From NCBI GenBank assembly GCA_026985615.1, contig JALSQD010000047.1, positions 1-10,587 of the forward strand: DNA of 10,587 bases. The letters run 5' to 3'. Shown here piece by piece: positions 1 through 6,671 of this stretch; positions within the stretch are counted from its first letter, which is position 1; each line of letters begins with the position of its first letter. This DNA is from Thermaceae bacterium (GTDB taxonomy: Bacteria > Deinococcota > Deinococci > Deinococcales > Marinithermaceae). The position numbers were made by a program, and so were the translations under genes. The notes beneath the pieces were generated by a model. The model saw nothing but the letters and a program-made list of their open reading frames with translations, made no database searches and was not told where the DNA came from.

Positions 1-1
1 C

Positions 2-2014
2 GCGCTCGAGAAGAACGCCGGCGCGCCCGTTGCTGCTACCGCCGGAGCCAGCTCCGCCGACCTGCAAGCCGTACGCGATTACGTCACCGCCGTGCGTGGC
101 GACTTGGTCAACGTCTCCAACAAGGTCAGCGCCCTGGAAGCCAACGTGGATGACCTGGGCGAACGCGTGGGAAACCTTGAGGCCACCAAGTTCAGCGTAA
201 GCGGCTTTTTGCAGCTCAAGTACAAGTCGCAGCGCTTGGTGGGCGACGCCTTTGATCTCGACCGGCTTTTCATGGACTCGGCGTTTAGCTCGGGCGACCC
301 CGAAACAGAGTCTGCCCATGAAAAGTGGTGGACCCATAGAGGTGCGGGGCAGGTAGTCGACAACGAAGACATCGACGGCGACATACCTGGCGACACCTTG
401 GCCCTGTGGCGCACCGACTTGCATTACGGCAAGTACGATGCCCAGTCCGCCCATGGGTACAACGGTTACCCCGAGTTCACGGACTTCCGGATTCGCCTTC
501 AGGGTTCGGGAAGCTTTGTGTACGACCCGATCACTGGCGCGCCGACCTTCACTCCCTCGCTGCACATCCTCGACGCCTCTACTAATCTGCTGGTTGCTGA
601 CGGGCAGAATCTGCGCTTCAAGATCGGCACCAGCAACAAGGTCAAGTTTACGGAATACGTGTTCGACAACGACGCGCGTGGCCGTGGCCCGGGCGTCATT
701 GGTATGTTCGATGCGGGTTTCTTGAACTTGACCGGTGTGTACGGGAACTACAACACCTCGGCCTACGACTACTACTACGCCGGGCGTGCGGTTGTGAAGC
801 CCTTCAACGGCTTCGCGCTGGCAGGATCCTACGCCAAGCAGGATGGTCTGGGCACCATCTATGGCGCAGACCTGAATGCTCAGCTTGGCCCGCTGAGCGT
901 GGTAGGGGAGTACTTCAGCTCGGACGTCACGGCCAACGCCGACGGCATGTACGTCATCGGCAAGGCCAAGTTTGGTGCATTCGGCGCAGAGTTTAACTGG
1001 CGTAACATCGGTGCGGGTGTGAATGCGCAGTCGATGTTCTCGCGCGATGCCGAAGTCGTGACGCGCTTTACCTCGCCCTCGCCCGTGGACTACGCTGCGG
1101 GCAACTACCACCCGTTCACGAACGCACCGTTCTCGGCTGACCAGCAGGGTATGGGTGGAAAGCTCAGCGCCCAGTTCGGCCTCGTAGGGATCGACGGCTA
1201 CTTTGATCAGTACTCGATCGCATCGAACAATTACCAAGCTTTTGGTGGCACCCTGTCGCTTGGCGTGGATGAGAGCGACAAGGACGGCCGCAAGCCTACT
1301 CGCCTGGCCGGCTTCCGGGTTGAGGGGCACTACTTGAATGCCACCGATGGAGGTACCGTTCAAGACAGCATTCAAGCTCCTTGGTCTTGGGATACGTACG
1401 ACAGCAAGATGGGTGCGTCCGTCGCGCACTTCGGCGATGCCCCCGATGCCATCGTCAAGGGCCTTGACCTTTACGCCGGCTACGACCGCTGGGCGGGTTC
1501 CGGCAACAACGAGATTGAGGCTTACGCCAAGCACAAGGGCAAGTTCGGCATCCTCAACGACACCCTCCTCATCCGCTACCACACGGACGGCACCGATACG
1601 ACGGTGAAGTACGGAGGCAAGATCGAAACCGACCCGCTCGGTATCGTGCTGGCTCCAAGCTTCTCCGTTCAGTACATTGCTCGCAGTACGACGGGTGGTT
1701 CGCCTGCTTCGGAAACGAAGATGGGCGCGGGGATCAAGTTCAACAAGTTCCTCTTCAAAAACTCGGTCTTCGGCGCGGAGTACGCTAAGTACACCACGAG
1801 CAACGTCGACATCCTGCTCGGTTCCCAGGACAAGGCTTGGGACCCGACCAGAGACTTCTTGTACGGCACGAGCGGTACAGGCGGCAACCTGCAGGGCATT
1901 TACCTGACTTGGGATTACTGGGACCTTCAGTTCGCTTACACCCGAGTGTGGAACGCCAGCTTTGGCAGCCCGCGTGGGGAAGCCTTCCAGGCCAAGTACA
2001 TCGTGAAGTGGTAG
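2..2014 (+). CDS. S-layer/outer-membrane beta-barrel protein, SlpA-like, 5' truncated
   Basis: The reading frame is open from base 2 to a TAG at 2012-2014, giving 670 visible residues; the true start lies left of the window. The first 65 or so residues form a helical, heptad-like segment (for example VSNKVSALEANVDDLGERV), preceded by an Ala-rich link. The rest alternates aromatic and polar residues, is Gly/Tyr/Asn-rich, and ends in the aromatic residue W (YIVKW). This order (coiled-coil neck, long beta-rich barrel, terminal aromatic) matches the SlpA-type envelope proteins of Thermus, whose missing N-terminus would be a signal peptide and SLH domain binding pyruvylated secondary cell-wall polymer. 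The inferred role is the main outer-envelope/S-layer protein, perhaps with porin-like permeability. Base composition is less GC-rich than in the neighbours, consistent with a highly expressed gene. The family is fairly sure; which paralogue it is cannot be told without the N-terminus. Confidence 0.85.
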   Translation, partial: ALEKNAGAPVAATAGASSADLQAVRDYVTAVRGDLVNVSNKVSALEANVDDLGERVGNLEATKFSVSGFLQLKYKSQRLVGDAFDLDRLFMDSAFSSGDPETESAHEKWWTHRGAGQVVDNEDIDGDIPGDTLALWRTDLHYGKYDAQSAHGYNGYPEFTDFRIRLQGSGSFVYDPITGAPTFTPSLHILDASTNLLVADGQNLRFKIGTSNKVKFTEYVFDNDARGRGPGVIGMFDAGFLNLTGVYGNYNTSAYDYYYAGRAVVKPFNGFALAGSYAKQDGLGTIYGADLNAQLGPLSVVGEYFSSDVTANADGMYVIGKAKFGAFGAEFNWRNIGAGVNAQSMFSRDAEVVTRFTSPSPVDYAAGNYHPFTNAPFSADQQGMGGKLSAQFGLVGIDGYFDQYSIASNNYQAFGGTLSLGVDESDKDGRKPTRLAGFRVEGHYLNATDGGTVQDSIQAPWSWDTYDSKMGASVAHFGDAPDAIVKGLDLYAGYDRWAGSGNNEIEAYAKHKGKFGILNDTLLIRYHTDGTDTTVKYGGKIETDPLGIVLAPSFSVQYIARSTTGGSPASETKMGAGIKFNKFLFKNSVFGAEYAKYTTSNVDILLGSQDKAWDPTRDFLYGTSGTGGNLQGIYLTWDYWDLQFAYTRVWNASFGSPRGEAFQAKYIVKW

Positions 2015-2028
2015 CCTAGTCGGCTCAT

Positions 2029-2061
2029 TAATGAACCGGGGTTTTCAACCCCGGTTCATTA
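2029..2061 (+). terminator. Strong hairpin terminator after the S-layer gene
   Basis: A perfect 14-bp inverted repeat, AATGAACCGGGGTT (2030-2043) against AACCCCGGTTCATT (2047-2060), encloses a 3-nt TTC loop; T2029-A2061 adds one more pair. It begins 15 bases after the S-layer stop codon. The tract after it is only moderately T-rich (ATTATTACC), but the stem is exceptionally stable, as expected for closing a highly expressed transcript in a thermophile. Confidence 0.85.
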
Positions 2062-2080
2062 TTACCATTGGTTTCGTTTG

Positions 2081-2092
2081 TAAGCTTGATGT
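2081..2092 (+). promoter_or_regulatory. Possible -10 box for a leaderless TPR-gene transcript
   Basis: TAAGCT at 2081-2086 fits the TANNNT -10 pattern and lies 6 bases before the ATG at 2093, the spacing expected if transcription starts at or next to the start codon. No Shine-Dalgarno sequence precedes this ATG, and no good -35 is visible. Leaderless genes with this arrangement are common in the Deinococcota. This is a weak call based on pattern and spacing only. Confidence 0.3.
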
Positions 2093-2797
2093 ATGTGGCG
2101 TATGTATTCGCTCACGACCTTTTGTGTTTTACTGTGCGCAGTCGCTTCCGCGCAGGCGGACATAGGATACGCGAAACAACTGATTGCGCGCGGGGAATAT
2201 GCGCTTGCGACGGTTACCCTTAATAAGCAGTTGGCAGATTTACCCGTCGAGGCGCGGGCGCTGCTGGCCCGGGTGTACATGCTGGAGGGCGCGTTCGGCG
2301 AGGCCACGCGGTACCTGGAGGCGGCCCGCGAGAAGGGGCTGGCGGAGGCGCGCTACTACGCGCTCAAGGGGCGCATTGCCGTCATGCAGGGTCGATGGAA
2401 CACCGCTTGGGCCGCGCTGCGCAGCGCGGTGGCGCTCTCGGGAAGGACCGACGACGCCCTGTACTGGGGCACCGTCGGGCTCGCCCAGGGCAACCTGGAC
2501 CGTGCCTTGCTGGGCTTTGGCAAGGCCGAGCGCGCCGGTGCGCCGGCCCGGGCCGCTTTTTTACGCGGGCTGGCCCTGCTGCCGGCGGAACCGGATAGAG
2601 CGCTTCAGGAGCTGCGTGCAGCTCAGGTGCAACTGGACAGCGAGGACCCGCTCAAGCCCCAGGCCATCTACTGGCAGGCGCGGGCGCTCGAGCGCCTGGG
2701 TCGGGCGGGTGAGGCCCGCAGCACCCTGCGTTTCCTGCTGCGCAGCTACCCCGGCTACGGCGCTGCCCAGGACGCACTCAACCGCCTGGGTCCCTAG
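2093..2797 (+). CDS. Secreted TPR-repeat protein
   Basis: This 234-residue protein starts with a signal peptide: a short basic start (MWRMY), a hydrophobic core at about residues 7-18, and a probable cleavage site after SAQA (residue 22). LLC at 13-15 is not a good lipobox because position -1 is Leu. The mature part is Ala/Leu/Arg-rich helical repeats with TPR spacing, including ARGEYALATVTLNK (32-45), EGAFGEATRYLEAA (65-78), QGNLDRALLGFGKA (132-145) and LGRAGEARSTLRFL (202-215). It is probably a periplasmic or outer-membrane-facing protein-protein interaction scaffold; the partner is unknown. The ATG at 2093 fits the possible leaderless start; an in-frame ATG at 2102 is the alternative. The stop is 12 bases before the uvrB ATG, so the two are likely co-transcribed, although a functional link to DNA repair is not obvious. 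Confidence 0.85.
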   Translation: MWRMYSLTTFCVLLCAVASAQADIGYAKQLIARGEYALATVTLNKQLADLPVEARALLARVYMLEGAFGEATRYLEAAREKGLAEARYYALKGRIAVMQGRWNTAWAALRSAVALSGRTDDALYWGTVGLAQGNLDRALLGFGKAERAGAPARAAFLRGLALLPAEPDRALQELRAAQVQLDSEDPLKPQAIYWQARALERLGRAGEARSTLRFLLRSYPGYGAAQDALNRLGP

Positions 2798-2809
2798 TTG
2801 CCGCACGCC

Positions 2810-4861
2810 ATGGCCAAGACCGCCCTGCACCCCCTACGCGACCGCGCTCTGGCGCGGTTCCTCTACCGTGGTCCCGAGCCCAAGGGCGACCAGCCCAAGG
2901 CCATCCGCCAGCTGGTCGAAGGCTTTGAATCGGGCCTGCGTTACCAAACGCTGCTGGGCGCCACCGGCACCGGCAAGACGGTGACGATGGCCAAGGTGAT
3001 CGAGGCCCTAGGCCGACCCACGCTGGTGATGGCACCCAACAAGGTGCTGGCCGCGCAGCTGGCGGCCGAGTTCCGCGAGCTCTTCCCCGAGAACGCGGTC
3101 GAGTACTTCATCAGCTACTACGACTACTACCAGCCCGAAGCCTACGTCCCCGGCCGCGACCTCTTCATCGAGAAGGACGCCAGCATCAACCCCGAGATCG
3201 AGCGCCTGCGCCACTCCACCACCCAGAGTCTGCTCACCCGCCGAGACGTGATCGTGGTGGCCTCGGTGAGCGCCATCTACGGCCTGGGCAGCCCCGAGGA
3301 CTACTACGCCATGCACCTGGTGCTGCGCGTGGGCCAGGCCATGTGGCGCGAGGAGATTCTGGAACGGCTGGTGGAGCTTTCCTACGACCGCAACGACATC
3401 GACCTGCAACCCGGCCGTTTCCGCGCCAAGGGCGAGGTGATCGAGGTCTGGCCCGCCTACGGGACCGAGCCGGTGCGCATCGAGCTCTGGGGCGACGAGA
3501 TCGACCGCATCCACACCGTTCATCCCATCAGCGGTGCGCGCGGGGCCGAGCTGGACACCCTGATGCTCATGCCCGCCACCCACTACGCCACCCCTGAGGA
3601 GCGCCTGCGCCCGGCAATCGAGGCCATCGAGGCTGAGCTGAAGGAGCGGGTGGCCGAGCTCGAAAAAGCCGGCAAGCTGCTGGAGGCCCAACGCCTGCGC
3701 GAGCGCACCCTCTACGACCTAGAGCTTTTGCGCCTGATGGGCCACTGCCCCGGCATCGAAAACTACGCCCGTCACCTCTCTGGCCGCGCCCCCGGCGAGC
3801 CGCCCTATACCCTGCTCGACTACTTTCCCGACGACTTCGTGACCTTCATCGATGAATCGCACGTCACTGTGCCCCAGATCCGCGGCATGTACAACGGCGA
3901 CTACGCCCGCAAGAAGATCCTGGTCGAGTACGGCTTCCGTCTGCCCTCGGCGCTCGACAACCGCCCCCTCAAGCTGAACGAGTTTCTGGAGCGCACCGGC
4001 CAGATGGTCTTCGTCTCGGCCACGCCGGGGCCGGAGGAGCTCGCGATGTCAGGTCAGGTGGTTGAGCAGATCATCCGCCCCACCGGCCTCCTCGACCCGA
4101 AGGTGACCATCAAGCCCGCCGAAGGCCAGATGGAGGACCTGATGGGAGCGATCAAGGAGCGGGCCGCCAGGGGCGAGCGAACGCTGGTGACGGTGCTTAC
4201 CAAGCGCATGGCCGAGGACCTGACGGCCTACCTGAGCGAGCACGGCATCCGGGCGCGGTACATGCACCATGAGCTCGATGCCTTCGAGCGCCAGGCGCTG
4301 TTGCGTGACCTGCGTTTGGGCCACTTCGACGCGCTCGTGGGCATCAACCTGCTGCGCGAGGGGCTCGACCTGCCCGAGGTGAGCCTGGTGGCCATCCTCG
4401 ACGCCGACAAGACCGGGTTCCTGCGCAGCGAGCGCAGCCTCATCCAGACGATCGGGCGCGCGGCGCGCAACGCCGGCGGCGAGGTCTTCCTCTATGCCGA
4501 CGAGGTTTCCGAGGCGATGAAGGCCGCGGTGGAGGAGACGAACCGCCGCCGCGCCATCCAGGAAGCCTACAACCGTGAACACGGTATCACCCCGCGCACC
4601 ATCGAGAAGAGCGTGCGGCGCATGGTCAAGCCCGAAGACTTCGAGGAGGCCCCCGAGTTGGCGGTGGTGGTGGACGAGGAAAACCTAAAGCACCAGATCG
4701 CCGAGCTGGAGCTGGCCATGTGGTCGGCCTCGCAGGACCTCGACTTCGAGCGCGCCGCCGAGATTCGCGACCAGATCCGGGCGCTAGAGGCGCAGTTGAA
4801 GGGTGTGGAGCTGCCCCAGGCGGCCCTGCCGGGGCGCAAGAAGCGCCGCCGGAGGAGGTGA
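2810..4861 (+). CDS. uvrB: UvrABC excinuclease subunit B
   Basis: UvrB is the helicase-fold subunit of nucleotide excision repair. It receives damaged DNA from UvrA, verifies the lesion with its beta-hairpin, and recruits UvrC for dual incision. With the ATG at 2810 the protein has 683 residues. Visible motifs are Walker A GATGTGKT (50-57), the hairpin-region signature ISYYDYYQPEAY (101-112), the DESH Walker B box (348-351), motif VI QTIGRAARN (546-554) and a C-terminal UVR domain (about 626-661) for UvrC/UvrA contact. All expected catalytic motifs are present. About 18 residues precede the usual family start near FLYRGPEPKGDQ, and the C-terminus ends in an Arg/Lys tail (KKRRRRR). A TTG at 2798, directly after the upstream TAG, is an alternative start giving 687 residues; neither start has a clear ribosome binding site, so translation may be coupled to the TPR gene. 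Confidence 0.97.
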   Translation: MAKTALHPLRDRALARFLYRGPEPKGDQPKAIRQLVEGFESGLRYQTLLGATGTGKTVTMAKVIEALGRPTLVMAPNKVLAAQLAAEFRELFPENAVEYFISYYDYYQPEAYVPGRDLFIEKDASINPEIERLRHSTTQSLLTRRDVIVVASVSAIYGLGSPEDYYAMHLVLRVGQAMWREEILERLVELSYDRNDIDLQPGRFRAKGEVIEVWPAYGTEPVRIELWGDEIDRIHTVHPISGARGAELDTLMLMPATHYATPEERLRPAIEAIEAELKERVAELEKAGKLLEAQRLRERTLYDLELLRLMGHCPGIENYARHLSGRAPGEPPYTLLDYFPDDFVTFIDESHVTVPQIRGMYNGDYARKKILVEYGFRLPSALDNRPLKLNEFLERTGQMVFVSATPGPEELAMSGQVVEQIIRPTGLLDPKVTIKPAEGQMEDLMGAIKERAARGERTLVTVLTKRMAEDLTAYLSEHGIRARYMHHELDAFERQALLRDLRLGHFDALVGINLLREGLDLPEVSLVAILDADKTGFLRSERSLIQTIGRAARNAGGEVFLYADEVSEAMKAAVEETNRRRAIQEAYNREHGITPRTIEKSVRRMVKPEDFEEAPELAVVVDEENLKHQIAELELAMWSASQDLDFERAAEIRDQIRALEAQLKGVELPQAALPGRKKRRRRR

Positions 4862-4930
4862 GTTGGGGATTGTAGGAGGTGGGAGGTGGGCTGGCCATGC
4901 ATCGGCGACCGGCTTTTGGCGGTTGCATCA

Positions 4931-4970
4931 CCAACAACCCCCACCCCAGCCTTCTCCAAGGGGAGTGAGT
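4931..4970. repeat. C-rich intergenic element with short palindrome
   Basis: A C-rich arm (CCAACAACCCCCACCCCAGC) is followed by CTTCTCC-AA-GGGGAG, an imperfect short hairpin. The layout resembles degenerate C-rich palindromic intergenic repeats of bacterial genomes, but only one copy is in the window, so repeat status is inferred. Confidence 0.3.
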
Positions 4971-4993
4971 TCTATTACTCTGCGACCGAGTCA

Positions 4994-5026
4994 GTGGCTT
5001 TTTCTCGTGGCGAAGAAAAACACCAC
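4994..5026. terminator. Imperfect hairpin downstream of uvrB
   Basis: GTGG (4994-4997) and CCAC (5023-5026) flank a perfect 7-bp TTTTTCT/AGAAAAA inverted repeat (4999-5005 and 5014-5020). A CG/CG pair with a one-base bulge extends the stem inward. The T-run inside the stem on either strand could let it act as a bidirectional terminator between the converging uvrB and E2-like transcripts. It lies 133 bases after uvrB. The A/T-rich stem is weak for a thermophile, so this may simply be part of a repeat element. Confidence 0.35.
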
Positions 5027-5044
5027 AGGCTACACCACGGGCTA
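5021..5044 (+). repeat. Two-copy 12-bp tandem repeat
   Basis: CACCACAGGCTA (5021-5032) is followed directly by CACCACGGGCTA (5033-5044), one mismatch in 12. It sits in the gene-free stretch between uvrB and the E2-like gene and partly overlaps the right arm of the preceding hairpin. No coding or regulatory role is visible. Confidence 0.6.
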
Positions 5045-5079
5045 CAGACCTCCGCTTTTCACGACGCACCATCTACCAC

Positions 5080-5100
5080 GAACTACGCACTACGAACTAC
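5080..5100 (+). repeat. Three-copy 7-bp tandem repeat
   Basis: GAACTAC, GCACTAC and GAACTAC form three consecutive heptamers (5080-5100), with a degenerate preceding unit CTACCAC at 5073-5079. It may be a short slippage-derived microsatellite. It closes the gene-free 4862-5151 stretch, which otherwise contains a G-rich start (GGAGG/GGTGGG runs at 4874-4889) and no open frame with coding character. Confidence 0.6.
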
Positions 5101-5151
5101 CCGAGCAAACCCCCGGTCGCAGGGTTGGGGGCAGGGAGTCCGGGGTGCCGG

Positions 5152-6597
5152 TCAGGCCAGCAGGATGGGCCGTTCCAGGTAGAAGGCCACGCGCTCGAGG
5201 AAGCGGGTGCGGTCGGTGGGCAGCTCGCCGCTGATCGAGAGCAGCCCCAGACCCTCGGGCAGGCCTGCCCGGCCCAGGGTGACGAGCACGTGGTCGGGGA
5301 GGATGACCTCGGCGTAAGGCGTGGCCCCGAGGTCGAGCACGACCAGGCCCTCGCCTTCTTCGCGGGCTTCCTGAATGTGGTGGAAGAGGTCACGCAGGTT
5401 CGTGGCCGGCAGGACGGCCAGGGTGCGCAGGTGCTCGCCTTCAAAGCGGCCCAGGACCGCGCGCATGGGCACCTCGAGCTCCGCCAGAGCGCGGTCCACC
5501 GCGCGGAAGAGCAAAAGCTCGAGCGGCACGTCCTTGCGCCAGGCGGCCGAGAGGTCCTCGCGTGCGCGCTCCGCCGCCGCCAGGGTGACGGCGCGGCGGA
5601 AGGCGGGCGGGAAGACCACGCTCGGTGCGGCTACCGCAGCCGCGATGGGCTCGGCTTCGGGTTCGGTTTCCGGTTCGGCTTCGGGTGCGGCCGCGACCTC
5701 GGGTTCGGCTTCGAGACCGGTGGCCATGACCGTTTCTTGTAGCTCGGGTTCGGGCTCGAAGGCCGCCATTTCTTCTGCCCCGGCCTCGTCTGCGGGCGCG
5801 ACGGCCTCGAGGGCTGGGGTTTCCACCTCTCCCACCGCTTCCCAGCCGCCCAGCTCGGTCTCGCTCGGGCCGGTCTCGGGCGCGGGCACCTCAGCCTCGG
5901 GCGCGGACCAGGCTTCTTCCGCCTCTTCCTCGGCGGCCATGCCCGGAAGGCCCTCGTCCTCGGCGGCCGAGACGGCCTTGCTTAACTCGGTTTCCCAGAC
6001 GTCGGCCTCGGCCTCTTCGGGCGGCGCGACGTCCTCTTGAGCCCAGGAGCTGGCGGACTCGGCGGCTTCTTCGGAGGCCTCGGCGGCGACTTCTTCCCAG
6101 CTGAACTCGAGGGGCTCCTCCGCCTCGGCGGGCGCGGCGGCCTCTTCGGCCTCACCGAACCAACCGGCTTCCTCGGCGGGCTTGGGGGCGGGTTCGGACG
6201 GCGTTTCCTGCGGCGCAGCACCCTCCCCGGCGGCTTCTGCCTCGGCCACCTCTTCGAAATCCATCTCGAAGAAGGCTTCTTCCTCAAAGGTGGGTTCCGG
6301 TTCGGGAGGAGGCGGGGTCTCGGAGGTGATTTCCGGGGGGACCAGCTCGCCCAGGTCCACGCCTTCCTTAGCTAGGGCCTCCTGCACCTGGCTGAGGTCG
6401 GGGACCTGGTCGGGCGGCGGCTCGTCGCTGGGCTGGGGCGGAAGCTCCACCTCCCCCGCCATCACCTTGGCGAGGAAGGCGAGAATATCGCGCTCCACAA
6501 TCGTTCCATCGGGCCCGGTGCCCTGGAGGGCCTGCCAGTCGATACCGTTCTCCTCGGCGAGGCGTCGGGCCAGTGGGGTAATCTTCGGTTCCGTCAT
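5152..6597 (-). CDS. E3-binding-domain protein with degenerate E2 acyltransferase-like C-terminus
   Basis: The 481-residue protein has three parts. Residues 5-41 match the peripheral subunit-binding (E3-binding) domain of 2-oxoacid dehydrogenase E2 proteins: ITPLARRLAEENGID, then GTGPDGTIVERDIL. Residues about 50-325 are a Glu/Ala/Pro-rich, strongly acidic and probably disordered linker. Residues about 328-481 resemble the end of the E2 acyltransferase fold: VVLDLGATPYAEVILP (419-434) is placed like the family's TITNLG...INPPQ strand, then LVTLGRA and a final FLERVAFYLERP helix. Where active E2s carry DHRxxDG, this protein has GELPTDR (457-463): the His is Glu and the Gly is Arg. There is no lipoyl domain or lipoyl-Lys motif. 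It therefore cannot be a normal acyltransferase; a scaffold or E3-partner role is inferred. No E1, E2 or E3 gene is nearby. GGGAG lies 7 bases before the ATG. The C-terminal assignment is by eye and less certain than the N-terminal one. Confidence 0.8.
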   Translation of the reverse strand: MTEPKITPLARRLAEENGIDWQALQGTGPDGTIVERDILAFLAKVMAGEVELPPQPSDEPPPDQVPDLSQVQEALAKEGVDLGELVPPEITSETPPPPEPEPTFEEEAFFEMDFEEVAEAEAAGEGAAPQETPSEPAPKPAEEAGWFGEAEEAAAPAEAEEPLEFSWEEVAAEASEEAAESASSWAQEDVAPPEEAEADVWETELSKAVSAAEDEGLPGMAAEEEAEEAWSAPEAEVPAPETGPSETELGGWEAVGEVETPALEAVAPADEAGAEEMAAFEPEPELQETVMATGLEAEPEVAAAPEAEPETEPEAEPIAAAVAAPSVVFPPAFRRAVTLAAAERAREDLSAAWRKDVPLELLLFRAVDRALAELEVPMRAVLGRFEGEHLRTLAVLPATNLRDLFHHIQEAREEGEGLVVLDLGATPYAEVILPDHVLVTLGRAGLPEGLGLLSISGELPTDRTRFLERVAFYLERPILLA

Positions 6598-6620
6598 CTC
6601 GGATCTCCCTATGTTCCTTC

Positions 6621-6627
6621 TATCATA
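6621..6627. promoter_or_regulatory. Palindromic divergent -10 region
   Basis: Within CTATCATAG, TATCAT (6621-6626) reads as a 5/6 match to TATAAT on the plus strand, and TATGAT (6627-6622) is a 5/6 match on the minus strand. The two overlap almost completely. Predicted minus-strand starts near 6615 leave a leader of about 18 bases containing the GGGAG site of the E2-like gene. Plus-strand starts near 6633 leave about 39 bases before the aminopeptidase ATG. No convincing -35 is present on either side, so activity is inferred from position and the -10 match only. Confidence 0.45.
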
Positions 6628-6648
6628 GCCCAGTTCTAGGCGCGTGCG

Positions 6649-6670
6649 CCTCCAGGACGTACCCTGGAGG
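6649..6670 (+). promoter_or_regulatory. Perfect 8-bp inverted repeat covering the aminopeptidase ribosome binding site
   Basis: CCTCCAGG (6649-6656) and CCTGGAGG (6663-6670) flank a 6-base ACGTAC spacer. The right arm contains GGAGG, the Shine-Dalgarno sequence, ending one base before the ATG at 6672. In RNA the left arm would mask the ribosome site; as DNA it could be an operator. The repeat is seen directly; any regulatory role is inferred. Confidence 0.5.
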
Positions 6671-6671
6671 C

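Noticed and set aside
2100..2150. Lipoprotein signal on the TPR protein (LLC at residues 13-15)
   Set aside because: A lipobox needs Gly/Ala/Ser before the Cys; here it is Leu, and a standard cleavage site (AQA|D) follows.
3008..3691. Minus-strand open frame (227 codons) inside uvrB
   Set aside because: Antisense to highly conserved UvrB sequence with no start signal; a codon-bias shadow.
5100..5151. Intrinsic terminator for the E2-like gene on the minus strand (AACCC...GGGTT, then TTTG)
   Set aside because: The stem is only 5 bp with a long loop and no T-run; not convincing.
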